Notes: generated by a model from the sequence alone, not told the origin. A stretch of 64,000 bases of DNA from Rhodocytophaga rosea (GCF_010119975.1 NZ_CP048222.1:6114501-6178500), one strand, 5' to 3'. Counted from the stretch's first letter, positions 16,693 to 27,816 are shown. A program made the numbers and translations.

Positions 16693-17931
16693 ATGCTTTC
16701 AGGAAAAAAAATAATAGTAGGAGTCAGTGGAAGTATTGCTGCCTACAAATCTGCCTTGCTCGTTCGATTGCTGGTAAAAGAAGGAGCATATGTAAAAGTG
16801 GTGATGACAGAATCAGCAAAAGAATTTATTACGCCTCTCACACTTAGTACACTTTCCAAGCATCCGGTATATAGTAGCTTTGTAAAAAATGAAAGCGGAG
16901 AATGGAATAACCATGTTGACCTGGGCTTGTGGGCAGATGTACTGGTGATAGCACCAGCCAGTGCACATACGCTCGCCAAATGTGCCAATGGCTTATGCGA
17001 TAATTTGCTAACGGCCGTGTATTTATCTGCCAAATGCCCTGTGTATTTCGCTCCTGCCATGGACCTGGATATGTATAAACATCCCAGTACCCGCCATAAT
17101 ATCGAAAAGCTTTTTTCCTATGGCAATCACATTATTGGGGCAGAACATGGCGAATTAGCCAGCGGACTGGTAGGAGAGGGGAGAATGGCAGAACCAGAAT
17201 CCATTGTCCGCAGCTTGCAGGCACATTTTAGCCAGAACTTAAAATTATCCGGAAAAAAAGCCCTGATCACCGCCGGACCTACCTGCGAAGACATTGACCC
17301 GGTCAGGTATATCAGCAATCATTCTACCGGTAAAATGGGATATGCCCTGGCAGAAACTTTGGCCCAAAGTGGCGCTCACGTAACCCTCGTCAGTGGTCCT
17401 GCTTCCATTCCGTTACCCACTCATCCGCTAATTAGCCTTGTAAAAGTCCGGTCAGCACATGAGATGCACCAGGCATGCCTCAAATACTTTCCGGAATCTG
17501 ACATCGCCGTTTTTGCCGCAGCCGTCGCCGACTATACACCCAAAGTAAAAGCTGAGCAGAAGATCAAAAAGAAGGAAGATACCTTTGCCATTGAACTGGT
17601 AAAAACGGTAGACATTGCAGCCGCCCTGGGAAAAGAAAAACAAGCGCATCAACTGATGATTGGGTTTGCCCTGGAAACAGAAAATGAAATGCAGCATGCC
17701 CAGGGTAAACTGCAATCTAAAAACCTCGACATGATCGTGCTCAATTCGCTCAACGATGCCGGAGCCGCATTCGGCCATGACACCAATAAAATCACCATTA
17801 TTCACCGCTCCGGACAAACGCAAACTTTTCCGCTCAAATCCAAAACAGCCGTCGCCCAGGACATTGTAGAGGTTATCACTGAGCAGGTAGCTAAAACCTC
17901 TGGTATAAGCCAGTTTCCCACTCCCGCTTAA
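16693..17931 (+). CDS. coaBC: Bifunctional phosphopantothenoylcysteine decarboxylase / phosphopantothenate-cysteine ligase
   Basis: 412 residues. The CoaC flavoprotein half (1-180) has Gly-Val-Ser-Gly-Ser-Ile-Ala-Ala-Tyr-Lys for FMN binding, the catalytic His74 in Asn-His-Val-Asp-Leu, and a Pro-Ala-Met-type motif (Ala-Pro-Ala-Met-Asp). The CoaB half (about 185-400) has Ile-Thr-Ala-Gly-Pro-Thr and the Asn-His-Ser-Thr-Gly-Lys-Met-Gly signature. Together they convert 4'-phosphopantothenate and cysteine to 4'-phosphopantetheine for coenzyme A. This is a housekeeping gene, normal length for the family. Confidence 0.95.
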   Translation: MLSGKKIIVGVSGSIAAYKSALLVRLLVKEGAYVKVVMTESAKEFITPLTLSTLSKHPVYSSFVKNESGEWNNHVDLGLWADVLVIAPASAHTLAKCANGLCDNLLTAVYLSAKCPVYFAPAMDLDMYKHPSTRHNIEKLFSYGNHIIGAEHGELASGLVGEGRMAEPESIVRSLQAHFSQNLKLSGKKALITAGPTCEDIDPVRYISNHSTGKMGYALAETLAQSGAHVTLVSGPASIPLPTHPLISLVKVRSAHEMHQACLKYFPESDIAVFAAAVADYTPKVKAEQKIKKKEDTFAIELVKTVDIAAALGKEKQAHQLMIGFALETENEMQHAQGKLQSKNLDMIVLNSLNDAGAAFGHDTNKITIIHRSGQTQTFPLKSKTAVAQDIVEVITEQVAKTSGISQFPTPA

Positions 17932-18102
17932 TTGGGAATGTCCCGGAATATAGGGAAAAGCAAATATTGAAAAGGTAAGAAAAATAGTACGATTTGCAAT
18001 AAATAGTTGAACGTGAATAGTTTGAAAAATTGGCCTGCTGTGGCACCTGGTTTGAACGGAATAGCTGTATAGTATCATTTTCAAACCATTAAAACCGTTT
18101 TC

Positions 18103-18543
18103 ATGAAATCGATTATATGGATTGTTAGCTTTATTGTAAGCGTATCCTTCCAACTTTTTGCCCAGCAACCAGAAGTATTTACTACCTTCAAAGGCGCCAT
18201 TAATGGCTACGATGCCGTAGCGTATTTTACAGAAGGCAAACCAGTAGAAGGTAAAAAAGAATATTCCCATACCTGGAAAGGAGCGGAGTGGTATTTTTCT
18301 AATCAGCAGAACCTGAAAGTATTTGAGTCAAACCCGGAAAAATTTGCACCTCAATATGGCGGCTATTGCGCCTATGGCATGTCCAGGGGCTACAAAGCCA
18401 CTACTGAACCCGATGCCTGGACCATTGTTGACAATAAATTGTATCTGAATTATAATACTGAGGTGCGTTCGATGTGGAAACAGAAACAGGAGGAATACAT
18501 TAAAATTGCCAACAGCTACTGGCCCAAAGTATTAAAAGAATAA
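18103..18543 (+). CDS. Secreted YHS domain protein
   Basis: 146 residues with a signal peptide (about 1-20, ending Phe-Ala-Gln). The YHS-type domain covers about 30-100 (Gly-Tyr-Asp-Ala-Val-Ala-Tyr-Phe, Trp-Tyr-Phe-Ser-Asn, Tyr-Gly-Gly-Tyr-Cys-Ala-Tyr-Gly). Domains of this kind are found with metal-handling and oxygenase proteins; the Tyr-Gly-Gly-Tyr-Cys-Ala segment probably binds a metal. The specific role is unknown. A clear terminator follows. Confidence 0.85.
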   Translation: MKSIIWIVSFIVSVSFQLFAQQPEVFTTFKGAINGYDAVAYFTEGKPVEGKKEYSHTWKGAEWYFSNQQNLKVFESNPEKFAPQYGGYCAYGMSRGYKATTEPDAWTIVDNKLYLNYNTEVRSMWKQKQEEYIKIANSYWPKVLKE

Positions 18544-18621
18544 CTTGAGAAAATAACTGCCCATAGTATTGCTAATAGCTTTAAAAAGCACAGGTTAGTT
18601 TATAATATGAATTATGAAGGG

Positions 18622-18651
18622 AACACCCAGGGCAAATTCTGGGTGTTTTTT
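18622..18651 (+). terminator. Rho-independent terminator after the YHS gene
   Basis: AACACCCAG pairs perfectly with CTGGGTGTT around an 8-base loop, followed by a run of T residues. Confidence 0.9.
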
Positions 18652-18771
18652 ATAAAAGTTGGGCAAGGCAGCATTAATTCGTACCATCATTGGCAGTTCA
18701 TTACTTTTTCTATAATTTCCGGGCGCAGATCGAAAGATATTTTTAGTGCTTGGATCTGAATCACCCCAAAT

Positions 18772-21276
18772 ATGGCTCGTATGAAAATAAGTTTTAGTAT
18801 AATTTTTCTGGCGTTTTCTTTCACAACAGGTATGGCGCAAAGCAACCTGAAACTCTGGTATAATCAGCCTGCCCGGAACTGGAATGAAGCACTTCCGGTC
18901 GGAAATGGAAGGATAGGAGCCATGGTGTTTGGAAAACCAGATCAGGAATTAATCCAGTTGAATGAAGAAACCCTCTGGTCTGGCGGGCCGGTGAACACGA
19001 ATCCGAATCCGATGGCTGCACAATATCTGCCTCAGATCCGGGAGGCATTGAAGAAAGAAGATTATAAGGAAGCAGAAAAGTTAACTGAAAAAATGCAGGG
19101 CTTGTTTACAGAATCCTATGAACCATTGGGCGATTTAACGCTTACTCAAAACTATTCAGGCCAGCCTACTGCCTACCGCCGGGAACTCGATATTTCAAAC
19201 GCTATTTCCACCACCAGTTTTAAAGTGGGGGATACAGAATACAGCCGGGAGATATTTATTTCCGCTCCAGATCAGATTATGGTAATCCGGCTGAAAACAA
19301 GCAAAAAAGGCGCTTTACAGGTAACAGCCGCTACCACAAGTCCTTTGTTTTATACCAATGCCGTAATTAGTTCTGCTGAACTCGCCATGAAAGGACAAGC
19401 ACCAGCTCATACCGATCCGAGTTATATGAATACGATGGAGCAAGCAGTGGTTTATAATGATCCAACCAGATGCCGGGGGATGCGGTTTGAATTGCGCATG
19501 AAAGCCACAAGTACAGATGGAACCATTACCTCAGATGAAAAGGGATTGCATATTTCAGGCGCTACAGAAGCCATTTTACTGATTTCGGCTGCTACCAGTT
19601 TTAATGGGTTCGATAAATGTCCCGATAAAGAAGGAAAAGATGAAAGTAAACTCGCCCAGCAATACCTGAATAATGCCGCATCTAAAACTATAGATAACCT
19701 CAAAAAAGACCATATTACCGATTACCAGAAATATTTCAACCGGGTAAATCTGGTGCTCAATGGAAATCCTGTGGTAAACCAGCCCACCGATGAACGCCTG
19801 AAACGCTATGCAGAAGGTGCCAAAGATACGCAGCTGGAGGCTTTGTATTATCAGTTTGGCCGGTATCTGCTCATTTCCAGTTCCAGGCCAGGCGGTATTG
19901 CAGCAAATTTGCAAGGCATCTGGAACCACCATGTTCGTCCGCCCTGGAGCAGCAATTATACCATCAACATCAATACCCAGATGAATTACTGGATGGTGGA
20001 AAGTGCCAATCTATCGGAATTACATGCGCCCTTATTTGACCTGATTAAAAATTTATCGGTGACGGGAAAAGAAACAGCCAAAAACTTCTACAAAGCCCGT
20101 GGCTGGACAGCCCATCACAACGCTGATATCTGGGCGACTTCTAATCCGGTGAGTGGCAGTCCGTCATGGGCCAACTGGCCTATGGGGGGTGCCTGGCTCT
20201 GTCAGCATTTATGGGAACATTACCAATTCACTGGAGATACTGATTTTCTGAAAAATACAGCTTATCCGATCATGAAAGAAGCCGCTCTCTTCTGCGAAGA
20301 CTGGCTGGTTGAAGATGCCAATGGCAAACTCGTTACTTCTCCGGCTACTTCACCGGAAAATGTATTTCTGACAGAAAAAGGGATAAAAGGAACAGTTTCG
20401 GTGGCTACGACCATGGATATGTCGATCATCTGGGATGTATTTACCAATGTGATACAAGCTTCGGAACGCTTGAATGTGGATGCAGACCTGCGGAAAACGC
20501 TGCTTGAAAAGCGGAGCAGGCTCTTTCCTTTACAGATCGGCAAAAAAGGCAATTTGCAGGAATGGTATAAAGACTGGGAAGACCCTGAACCTGAACACCG
20601 CCATATCTCACATTTGTATGGGTTGTTTCCCGGCCGGCAGATTTCACCTTTTACCTCAGCAAACTATACCCAGGCCGTACGGAAAAGTATGGAATTGCGG
20701 GGAGATGGAGGAACTGGCTGGAGCAAAGGCTGGAAAATTAATGTATGGGCCCGTTTGCATGATGGAAATCACGCCTATAAACTAATCCGTGAACAGCTCA
20801 AACTAACCGGGGTGGAAGGAACCAATTATGCCAATGGCGGAGGAACCTATCCAAACCTGCTCGATGCCCATCCGCCTTTTCAGATTGATGGAAACTTTGG
20901 AGGTACTTCTGGCATTACCGAAATGCTGCTGCAAAGCCATGATGGGGTACTCTATGTTTTGCCTGCCTTAGCCGATGCATGGCCCAATGGAGAGGTAAAA
21001 GGTTTGAAGGCAAGAGGTGGTTTTGAAGTAGATATTACCTGGAAGAACAACAAGCTCGATCAACTGGTGATTAAGTCGGCGCTGGGCGGAAATTGCCGCT
21101 TACTGGCTCGCAGCCCCTTGAAAGCTTCCGGCAAAGCAACTTTGGTAAAAGCCCAGGGACAAAATGCCAGTCCGTATTTCCAGTTACCTGAATCTGCTTC
21201 GCCGGACTATATTAATCTAAATGTATATGATCTGGCCACCGAACCTGGGAAAGAATATGTGATAAAGGGGCAGTAA
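18772..21276 (+). CDS. Glycoside hydrolase family 95 (alpha-L-fucosidase type), secreted
   Basis: 834 residues; ATG 18772 or, better placed before the signal peptide, ATG 18781. The signal peptide ends near Gly-Met-Ala-Gln. The N-terminal beta domain begins Trp-Tyr-Asn-Gln-Pro-Ala...[11 protein letters not shown], and the (alpha/alpha)6 barrel has His-His-Asn-Ala-Asp-Ile-Trp, Gly-Gly-Thr-Gly-Trp-Ser and Ile-Asp-Gly-Asn-Phe-Gly-Gly. These are GH95 hallmarks. The family releases 1,2-linked fucose or related galactose residues from plant and animal glycans, acting in the periplasm or at the surface. No SusC/SusD pair is next to it, so it is not part of a visible utilisation locus. Confidence 0.9.
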   Translation: MARMKISFSIIFLAFSFTTGMAQSNLKLWYNQPARNWNEALPVGNGRIGAMVFGKPDQELIQLNEETLWSGGPVNTNPNPMAAQYLPQIREALKKEDYKEAEKLTEKMQGLFTESYEPLGDLTLTQNYSGQPTAYRRELDISNAISTTSFKVGDTEYSREIFISAPDQIMVIRLKTSKKGALQVTAATTSPLFYTNAVISSAELAMKGQAPAHTDPSYMNTMEQAVVYNDPTRCRGMRFELRMKATSTDGTITSDEKGLHISGATEAILLISAATSFNGFDKCPDKEGKDESKLAQQYLNNAASKTIDNLKKDHITDYQKYFNRVNLVLNGNPVVNQPTDERLKRYAEGAKDTQLEALYYQFGRYLLISSSRPGGIAANLQGIWNHHVRPPWSSNYTININTQMNYWMVESANLSELHAPLFDLIKNLSVTGKETAKNFYKARGWTAHHNADIWATSNPVSGSPSWANWPMGGAWLCQHLWEHYQFTGDTDFLKNTAYPIMKEAALFCEDWLVEDANGKLVTSPATSPENVFLTEKGIKGTVSVATTMDMSIIWDVFTNVIQASERLNVDADLRKTLLEKRSRLFPLQIGKKGNLQEWYKDWEDPEPEHRHISHLYGLFPGRQISPFTSANYTQAVRKSMELRGDGGTGWSKGWKINVWARLHDGNHAYKLIREQLKLTGVEGTNYANGGGTYPNLLDAHPPFQIDGNFGGTSGITEMLLQSHDGVLYVLPALADAWPNGEVKGLKARGGFEVDITWKNNKLDQLVIKSALGGNCRLLARSPLKASGKATLVKAQGQNASPYFQLPESASPDYINLNVYDLATEPGKEYVIKGQ

Positions 21277-21281
21277 GAAAA

Positions 21282-21905
21282 TCAAATAGTATGTTTTAGG
21301 AGAGATTTATTCTTTAATTTGTTTATCAATTTTAATAGGCCCTCTCTATTCTTGGCAGATTTGATGAAGGCAGGTAACTTCTCAACCATTGTCATGTATC
21401 GTGGGTTATTTCTTTCTCTGAGTTTGGCAACTACGTATTGTTCCAGATAATGCAAATGCTCATTATTATATGCCCAGAATAACTCATCCTTAAATTGTGC
21501 TTGATACCACAACTCGAGCCCTAAAAATGGATCAGTAGCTGTATTGTATCTGATATAACCAATATATTCAGTATAAGTAGGGTGGTAAGAATGTGTATCT
21601 CCACATTCAGGACACTTAACTTTTATAGCTTGTTTCTTTGTTTTTACTTCAGGAATCGTCATATTGATTCTATTAGCACAAGTGTTACAATATACCTTGA
21701 TTGATAAGTCAAAAAGCTTGTTCTCTAACTTAATTTGATGATGGCAATGGTAACAATTAAAACTGCTGTGATAGGTTTTAAGATCAGTGGTTATTTCTCC
21801 TGAATGCTGACAATTAGGACAGTTAACGATAATTCTGTTGTAAAAACTATATAGAGTTAAGTTCTTATCCTGAAATCTAGTTGTATTTAATCTGGTATCC
21901 GCCAT
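21282..21905 (-). CDS. Zinc-ribbon protein of unknown function
   Basis: 207 residues. The first 110 carry four Cys-x2-Cys (or Cys-x2-His) knuckles (Cys-Pro-Asn-Cys, Cys-Tyr-His-Cys, Cys-Asn-Thr-Cys, Cys-Pro-Glu-Cys), enough for two zinc ribbons. The C-terminal half is helical, with a basic Lys-rich end. No membrane segment. It could bind nucleic acid or serve as a scaffold; I do not recognise the family. It is convergent with the GH95 gene, only 5 bases apart. Confidence 0.7.
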   Translation of the reverse strand: MADTRLNTTRFQDKNLTLYSFYNRIIVNCPNCQHSGEITTDLKTYHSSFNCYHCHHQIKLENKLFDLSIKVYCNTCANRINMTIPEVKTKKQAIKVKCPECGDTHSYHPTYTEYIGYIRYNTATDPFLGLELWYQAQFKDELFWAYNNEHLHYLEQYVVAKLRERNNPRYMTMVEKLPAFIKSAKNREGLLKLINKLKNKSLLKHTI

Positions 21906-21961
21906 TTTTATTCTTTAATTATCAAACAACCAACTTTACAGATTTACTTATTGGCTAATCA

Positions 21962-24277
21962 TTACCGTAACTCATCTTTACCCTTGAATAACAGTTCTCT
22001 TCCGGTATAATAGAGTAAAACGCATAATACAGTGAATGGCACCAAGGACAGCCAGTCGGATTGAGCGCCTGCATAGAAGGGATTATTAGCTTCAGACCAT
22101 TTGGTAAAAGTTTGCATAATCTGTCCCAGAAACTCAGTGGCCAGGGCTACCATAATTCCGGCTAAGGCTCCGCCGGCAATATATCCTGAGGCTAGCAGCA
22201 CCCCCGGGCTTTTATCAGTTTCAGCAGTAAGCTCTTCTTCGGTTAAGTTGCGGCCTTGTAGTTTTCTAATTAAATCTTTATCGACCATCCAGCGTACCAT
22301 ACCCCCAACAAATATGGGTGCCGAAACGGCTACCGGTAAATACAAGCCTACCGCAAAAGCAAGCGAAGGAATACCAGATATTTCCAGCACAATGGCAATC
22401 ATTACACCCAGCAGTACGAGGCCCCAGGGAAGTTCCTGGCTTAAAATACCCTTAATGATATAGCTTATCAGGGTGGCTTTTGGCGCGTTATATTTGGTAA
22501 CAGTCGTACCATCCGTCCGCTCCCGGATGGCTCCGTTGATACCAGGGTCTACCAGATATACAGGCTTGCCTTGTTCGTTTACCAGGTAACGTCCTGTTTC
22601 CCCCTGATTTACATCCGTATTATGCCATATATAATAAGCGGTATTGTCGTTCAGCGCTTTGTCAGTTACTTGTTCTGTTTTGAGCTGGCCATCTTCCTGC
22701 AAAAGCTGACCGCTGGGTATACGAAATTCTGTTGCAAAAGCGGTAGGTGCGACCGGTACATATACGGTGGCTGCATTATTAAGCCCGATAAGAATAGGAC
22801 CTAATACCAGGGCAGAAGCCAAGGCTCCGGTCAGGATGGCAATTTGTTGTTTCCAGGGAGTAGCACCTACAATAAAGCCTGTTTTCAGATCTTGTGAAGT
22901 AGTACCCCCATTAGAAGCAGCAATACAAACAATACCGCCAATCGTGAGCGCCGTTACAAAATAAGGGTCTGGCTGCGTCCATCCGATCAGCAGAAAAACC
23001 AGGCAGGTCAGCAGCAAGGTGGCTACCGTCATACCTGAGATAGGATTAGAAGAGGAACCTATTTCGCCGGTTAACCTGGAAGATACCGTTACAAACAGAA
23101 AGCCAAATAGAATGATAAGAATAGCTCCCAGAATATTCATTTTGAGCGTGGGCACCAGGGCAATAATGAGGATTAGCGTTAGAATTCCTCCTATAACCCA
23201 TTTCATGGAAAGATCCCGGTCAGTTCTGGGCAATACTTCCTCAACCGTCTGCTTATTTGAACCCCTGAAATCGGCAATACCTGACCGTATCCCCTTAATT
23301 ATAACCGGCAGGGAACGGAATAAACTGATCATTCCTCCGGCCGCTACGGCTCCTGCGCCAATGTATAAAATATAAGTTGTCTGGATACTATCCTTGCCTT
23401 CCAGGGCCATTTTGCCTATTGTTAAAAGAGTAGCCGGGGGGAGAGGTTCGGTTAAGCCGCCGCCAAAATATTTGATCATGGGGATGAGCACCAGGTAAGC
23501 TAATACGCCACCTCCAAACATAATACCGGCGATTCTCGGCCCAATAATATAGCCTACTCCCAGCAAGGCCGGGTTATTTTCCAGGGAAATAGAACCTCCC
23601 TCAAAGGATTTGCCGAATTCTTTGGCGGGTACTTCTTTCCAGCTTTTAAAAACCTGCATCAGTGTATTGAACAGAAACCCAAGCCCAAAGCCAATGACAA
23701 TGATCTTGCCCCCACTTGTGATTCCGGCATCTGCTCTGGTAGTGGCCGCTTCTATAGAAGCATTCCGGGATTCCTGGTTAGCACCGGCTTTCAGTACTTC
23801 TGCACAGGCTGTTCCTTCCGGATATTTCAGGTAACCATGCTGATCTCTGATTAATGCCCGCCGGAGGGGGATCATCATGAGTATGCCAAGCAGGCCGCCG
23901 AGTACAGCCACCAGTGTTACCCGCCATATTTCCAGATCGAAACCCAGAATCATGATAGCCGGCATAGTTACACCTACCCCAAAAGCAATAGATTCCCCGG
24001 CACTACCGGCCGTTTGTACAATATTGTGTTCCAGAACGGTAGCATCCCGCATACCCAGCTTCGACAATACACGGAAAAGTGTAATAGAGATAACTGCTAC
24101 CGGGATAGAAGCTGACACCGTAATTCCTACTTTTAATACCAGATACATCGAAGAAGCACCAAAAACAATCCCAAGCAGAGTGCCCACTATAAGCGGTACA
24201 ATGGTAAGTTCGCGCAGGTTTTTTACGCTATCGGCAATATATGGGCGGAAATTAGCAAGGAAAGGATTTGTGGTCAT
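21962..24277 (-). CDS. OPT family oligopeptide transporter
   Basis: 771 residues with about 14-16 membrane helices. It begins Met-Thr-Thr-Asn-Pro-Phe and contains the Gly-Leu-Val-Leu-type OPT core and a large non-membrane loop around 500-600. The layout fits the bacterial OPT group (TIGR00733 type), which imports short peptides or metal-chelator complexes driven by protons. The substrate is unknown. It starts 56 bases beyond the zinc-ribbon gene's start region and both run leftward, so cotranscription is possible. Confidence 0.9.
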   Translation of the reverse strand: MTTNPFLANFRPYIADSVKNLRELTIVPLIVGTLLGIVFGASSMYLVLKVGITVSASIPVAVISITLFRVLSKLGMRDATVLEHNIVQTAGSAGESIAFGVGVTMPAIMILGFDLEIWRVTLVAVLGGLLGILMMIPLRRALIRDQHGYLKYPEGTACAEVLKAGANQESRNASIEAATTRADAGITSGGKIIVIGFGLGFLFNTLMQVFKSWKEVPAKEFGKSFEGGSISLENNPALLGVGYIIGPRIAGIMFGGGVLAYLVLIPMIKYFGGGLTEPLPPATLLTIGKMALEGKDSIQTTYILYIGAGAVAAGGMISLFRSLPVIIKGIRSGIADFRGSNKQTVEEVLPRTDRDLSMKWVIGGILTLILIIALVPTLKMNILGAILIILFGFLFVTVSSRLTGEIGSSSNPISGMTVATLLLTCLVFLLIGWTQPDPYFVTALTIGGIVCIAASNGGTTSQDLKTGFIVGATPWKQQIAILTGALASALVLGPILIGLNNAATVYVPVAPTAFATEFRIPSGQLLQEDGQLKTEQVTDKALNDNTAYYIWHNTDVNQGETGRYLVNEQGKPVYLVDPGINGAIRERTDGTTVTKYNAPKATLISYIIKGILSQELPWGLVLLGVMIAIVLEISGIPSLAFAVGLYLPVAVSAPIFVGGMVRWMVDKDLIRKLQGRNLTEEELTAETDKSPGVLLASGYIAGGALAGIMVALATEFLGQIMQTFTKWSEANNPFYAGAQSDWLSLVPFTVLCVLLYYTGRELLFKGKDELR

Positions 24278-24705
24278 ACATTAAGTAAGCGCTGACAGGG
24301 ATATTTTATCTCAAATTCAGGGCTATTGACCTGAAATGGACAAATGAACTGTAGCGATAAGCAGGTAATATACCTACCTTTTACCTGATTGGCAAATGGA
24401 AGAGTACTGGTGTATTTGCTCGGAGTACACAAGCAGGCAAAGCCAAAGCATAGCTATTATGTATGCTAGACTGCTTATCTGGAAAGCTATACAATCTGTT
24501 TATAGGCTTTTATCCTCCAGCACAGGAGAGGCTGTAATCCAATTACCAACAACTAATTATGAATTATTAATGAGAAAATATCTATCCACGATTCGTAATT
24601 GGTAATTATTCATTCGTAATTAAATATCTGTGGCTTCTGTAAAAGCTATGACCGGAAAATACCCATTTTAAAGTCGGATGATGTAAACTTTAGCTAATTC
24701 ATTAG
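24278..24705. other. AT-rich intergenic stretch with a repeated TTCGTAATT motif
   Basis: 428 bases upstream of the OPT gene and downstream of the lipoprotein gene. Positions 24541-24549 (AATTACCAA) and 24599-24607 (TTGGTAATT) form an inverted pair, and TTCGTAATT occurs twice within 25 bases (around 24592 and 24613). An open frame at 24396-24605 looks like chance. Confidence 0.4.
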
Positions 24706-25092
24706 TCAATTTTTCTGAACAAGAATAGAATGTACACCTTCACCTATTTTTTTTATTCTATAGTAAGAAGCCTTTGAATTTTCTTTCTTGTCCAGGGTGA
24801 TCTTCAGCTTTCCGGGTGATGAGTTAATGTGGAAAGTAGTTTTATCATCCAGCATGGTTGTGATATTTAGCTTATCAGTGACAGAACCAAAAACACTGTT
24901 AGGCCTAAGCTCCCGGTTAATATACGATTGAATAGCACTTGTTTTGCTCTCGTCAAAATAAGCGGCTAACTCGTAGCTATCTTCAGACTCGCTTACGGTG
25001 ACTTCAAGGTCATTATTGTGCATTAGATGGCAAGCCGGTAACAGGCTTATCAAACACATACAAGCTATATATAGGAAATAAGAGATTTTCAT
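24706..25092 (-). CDS. Small lipoprotein in the permease operon
   Basis: 128 residues with a lipoprotein signal ending Leu-Leu-Pro-Ala-Cys (Cys about 21). The mature part is hydrophilic with no recognised domain. It lies 40 bases after the FtsX-type permease and in the same direction, so it probably belongs to its transcript. Function unknown. Confidence 0.7.
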   Translation of the reverse strand: MKISYFLYIACMCLISLLPACHLMHNNDLEVTVSESEDSYELAAYFDESKTSAIQSYINRELRPNSVFGSVTDKLNITTMLDDKTTFHINSSPGKLKITLDKKENSKASYYRIKKIGEGVHSILVQKN

Positions 25093-25131
25093 AGAAATGG
25101 AGATATAGGTTAATGAAAGAATGCAATAGAT

Positions 25132-27816
25132 TTATTCTGATCGTAAGGATTTTACCGGATTCATGAAGGCTGCCTTCATGCTTTGAAAACCAATAGTTAG
25201 AAAGGTAATCAGGAGAGCGGCAAGGGCAACAGCTACAAAAATCCATAGACTGATTTCAATGCGGTACGGGTATTCATTGAGCCATTGTTTCATCATAAAC
25301 CAGGCGAGTGGCAAAGCCATACATAAAGCAATCAGCACCAGCTTAATAAAATCTTTAGAAAGCAATAAAATGAGCGAAGGAACACCAGCTCCTAGCACTT
25401 TGCGTATCCCGATCTCTTTCGTGCGCTGTTCAGTGACCAGCAGAGCCATAGCAAACAAGCCAACGCAGGATAACAGAATCGCTACTCCGGATGCCAGACT
25501 AAATATCTGCGAAAGCATTTCTTCTTCCCGGTACCATTCATTTACATTTTCATCCAGAAAAGTGCCGATAAATTCAGATTGGGGAGCCACTTCTTTCCAT
25601 GCATGTTGAAGCTTGTCCAGAGATTGTTTTAGGTTCTGGGAAGCAACCCTGACAAAAATATAATGAATCGATTCTGTATTAGAAAGATGCATGGTGATGG
25701 GAATCACACCATTGGATAGGTTATATAAGTGAAAATCAGGTACTACTCCGATAATCTGGTATTTGGTGCCTGCCGAATCGGCTTCATTCCGCAAATAGGA
25801 GCCTACCAGTTCTTGTCCTCCCATGGCTTTGGCCATACTTGCAGAGATAATAATTCTATCCAGGGAATCGGAAGGGTAAGCCGGATCAAACTCACGGCCT
25901 TCCTGTAATGGAATTTGCAGGGTTTTTAAATAATCGTAATCTACCAGAAGCCAGTCTGTTTGAATTTGCTGACCTTTGTGGGTAAAGGCGATAACTGCTC
26001 TGGACGTTACCCGGTCTTTTCCCCTGCCCAGATTTATGCCGCTTCCGGTAACAGCAAGCACGGTGGGATCTGTAGCTAATTTAGCCCGCATGCGTTTTAA
26101 CACCTGGCGGCCGTTCTCCTGGTTTCCTACCGGAATACTGATCACTTGTTCTTTTACAAAACCCAGTGGCCTGGTACGTAAATAATCCAGTTGCTGCAAG
26201 GCAATAAGGGTACAGCTTGCCAGCAGGCTCGACATCACAAATTGCATAACGATGAGTGAATTACGTAAAAACCCGGGACGTTTCAGAGAGATCTTGCCCT
26301 TTAACACTTCTACCGGATTAAACTTAGCCATCAGTAAGGCCGGATATCCGCCTGCAAGCAGCGTAACCATAAAAAATACCCCCACAATCAGACCAATAAA
26401 ACCAGGTTCCCAGATATGGGCCAGTTTAATTTGTGCATTAAACATCGTATTAAATTCTGGCAGCAACTGATAGGCAAGCAATACGCCTACCAGGAATCCA
26501 ATAAAACAGAGCAAAGTTGATTCTGACCAGATTTGTACAAAAAGCTGGCTTTTGAGGGCGCCCAGGGTTTTGCGGACACCTACTTCTCTGGCACGGGTAA
26601 ATGAACGGGCTACACTCAGGTTGATAAAATTGATGCAGGCAATAAGCAGGATAAAAAAGGCGATGCCCATCAATGCATAGACAATGGCAATGGGTGGGCC
26701 ATTAGAGATTTCAGTATCAAAATGGACTTTGGTAAGTGGCTGTAAACGCAAGGCAAAAATGTCGCCCAGCTTATCTGGTTTAGCCCCTTTTTTTTGCAGG
26801 ACTTCTATATTAGATGAAAAATACTTCTGAGAAAAAAGCTTCAGTTTATTTTCAAGGGTAGCTTGTTTTGCCTGAGGCGCTATTTTAATAAATACCTTGT
26901 GTGAATTGGAACCCCAGTTAGCCTGATCATGGGTGAAATTAGGATGATTATCTATCCGGATGAAAGCATCGTAGCGGATGGATGAATTATAGGGCGCATC
27001 TGCCAGTACACCGCTTACGATATAGCCTTTTTGTTTCCCTTCATTTCCTATCTGTACGACTTTTCCCAGGGGCTCATCGTTGCCAAAAAGCGTTTGTGCT
27101 AAACTCTCACTGATGAGTATACTGCTTAGGTCAGAAAAAGCCGTTTCCTTATTGCCTTTAAGCAAGGGAAAAGAGAACATATTGAGAAAGTCCGGATCAG
27201 TCATGTAGACTTCTTTATCCATACGCTTATCCTGGTAGGCTACTGAACTCTTCCGTAAGGTCATCACTCTGGCCGCAGCTTCTACCTCCTCAAATTCTGC
27301 TTTTAGTGTGGGTGCCAGCGGCATGGGCATTCCGCCACTCCGGCTTGCCCTTTCCGGATCATTGGAGAAAAAATAGGCCTGATAGATGCGGTCTTTCTCC
27401 TCGTGGAAAGAATCAAAAGTGAGTTGCAGATAGGCTGTCAGGAACAGAAATATGCTGATACAGAAAGCTACAGAAAGCCCTACAGAGTTAATGGCAGCAT
27501 AGCCTTTGTTTCGCCACAGGGTTCGTAAAGCGATGGTGAGATAATTTTTGAACATATCCAGTTGTAAGGGTAGGGTAGAGGGTAAAGTTGGGGGTGTGGT
27601 TTTTCGTTTGATAGCGAATGGGCGGATAAAGCCGATTACTTCCCTGAAATAATGCCAATTGGCACGTTTTTTACCCATCCGCTCGAGTTGATAATAATAT
27701 TCCTCATGCAAATCACCTTGGAGTTCTTCCAGCAAATGAGGGGCACAGAACCATTTGAGTAGCTTATCTGCCAGATAGGGCGGTTGCGGTTGTTCAGGTT
27801 TAGAATGCTTGCTCAT
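25132..27816 (-). CDS. FtsX/MacB-type ABC transporter permease with prefix domain
   Basis: 894 residues. An N-terminal cytoplasmic prefix (1-90; Trp-Phe-Cys-Ala-Pro-His-Leu-Leu-Glu-Glu-Leu-Gln-Gly-Asp-Leu) is followed by two MacB periplasmic core plus FtsX units: first helix at about 110-130, FtsX blocks at about 375-500 and 765-890. Proteins of this kind act with an ATPase encoded elsewhere, often moving lipids, peptides or signals across the envelope. No ATPase gene is near. The start overlaps the PadR gene's end by 4 bases (ATGA), a sign of translational coupling. Confidence 0.9.
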   Translation of the reverse strand: MSKHSKPEQPQPPYLADKLLKWFCAPHLLEELQGDLHEEYYYQLERMGKKRANWHYFREVIGFIRPFAIKRKTTPPTLPSTLPLQLDMFKNYLTIALRTLWRNKGYAAINSVGLSVAFCISIFLFLTAYLQLTFDSFHEEKDRIYQAYFFSNDPERASRSGGMPMPLAPTLKAEFEEVEAAARVMTLRKSSVAYQDKRMDKEVYMTDPDFLNMFSFPLLKGNKETAFSDLSSILISESLAQTLFGNDEPLGKVVQIGNEGKQKGYIVSGVLADAPYNSSIRYDAFIRIDNHPNFTHDQANWGSNSHKVFIKIAPQAKQATLENKLKLFSQKYFSSNIEVLQKKGAKPDKLGDIFALRLQPLTKVHFDTEISNGPPIAIVYALMGIAFFILLIACINFINLSVARSFTRAREVGVRKTLGALKSQLFVQIWSESTLLCFIGFLVGVLLAYQLLPEFNTMFNAQIKLAHIWEPGFIGLIVGVFFMVTLLAGGYPALLMAKFNPVEVLKGKISLKRPGFLRNSLIVMQFVMSSLLASCTLIALQQLDYLRTRPLGFVKEQVISIPVGNQENGRQVLKRMRAKLATDPTVLAVTGSGINLGRGKDRVTSRAVIAFTHKGQQIQTDWLLVDYDYLKTLQIPLQEGREFDPAYPSDSLDRIIISASMAKAMGGQELVGSYLRNEADSAGTKYQIIGVVPDFHLYNLSNGVIPITMHLSNTESIHYIFVRVASQNLKQSLDKLQHAWKEVAPQSEFIGTFLDENVNEWYREEEMLSQIFSLASGVAILLSCVGLFAMALLVTEQRTKEIGIRKVLGAGVPSLILLLSKDFIKLVLIALCMALPLAWFMMKQWLNEYPYRIEISLWIFVAVALAALLITFLTIGFQSMKAAFMNPVKSLRSE

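Noticed and set aside
17452-18270. 272-codon open frame on the minus strand
   Set aside because: It runs antisense to coaBC and the YHS gene, which are both clearly real, and its translation is low in recognisable structure.
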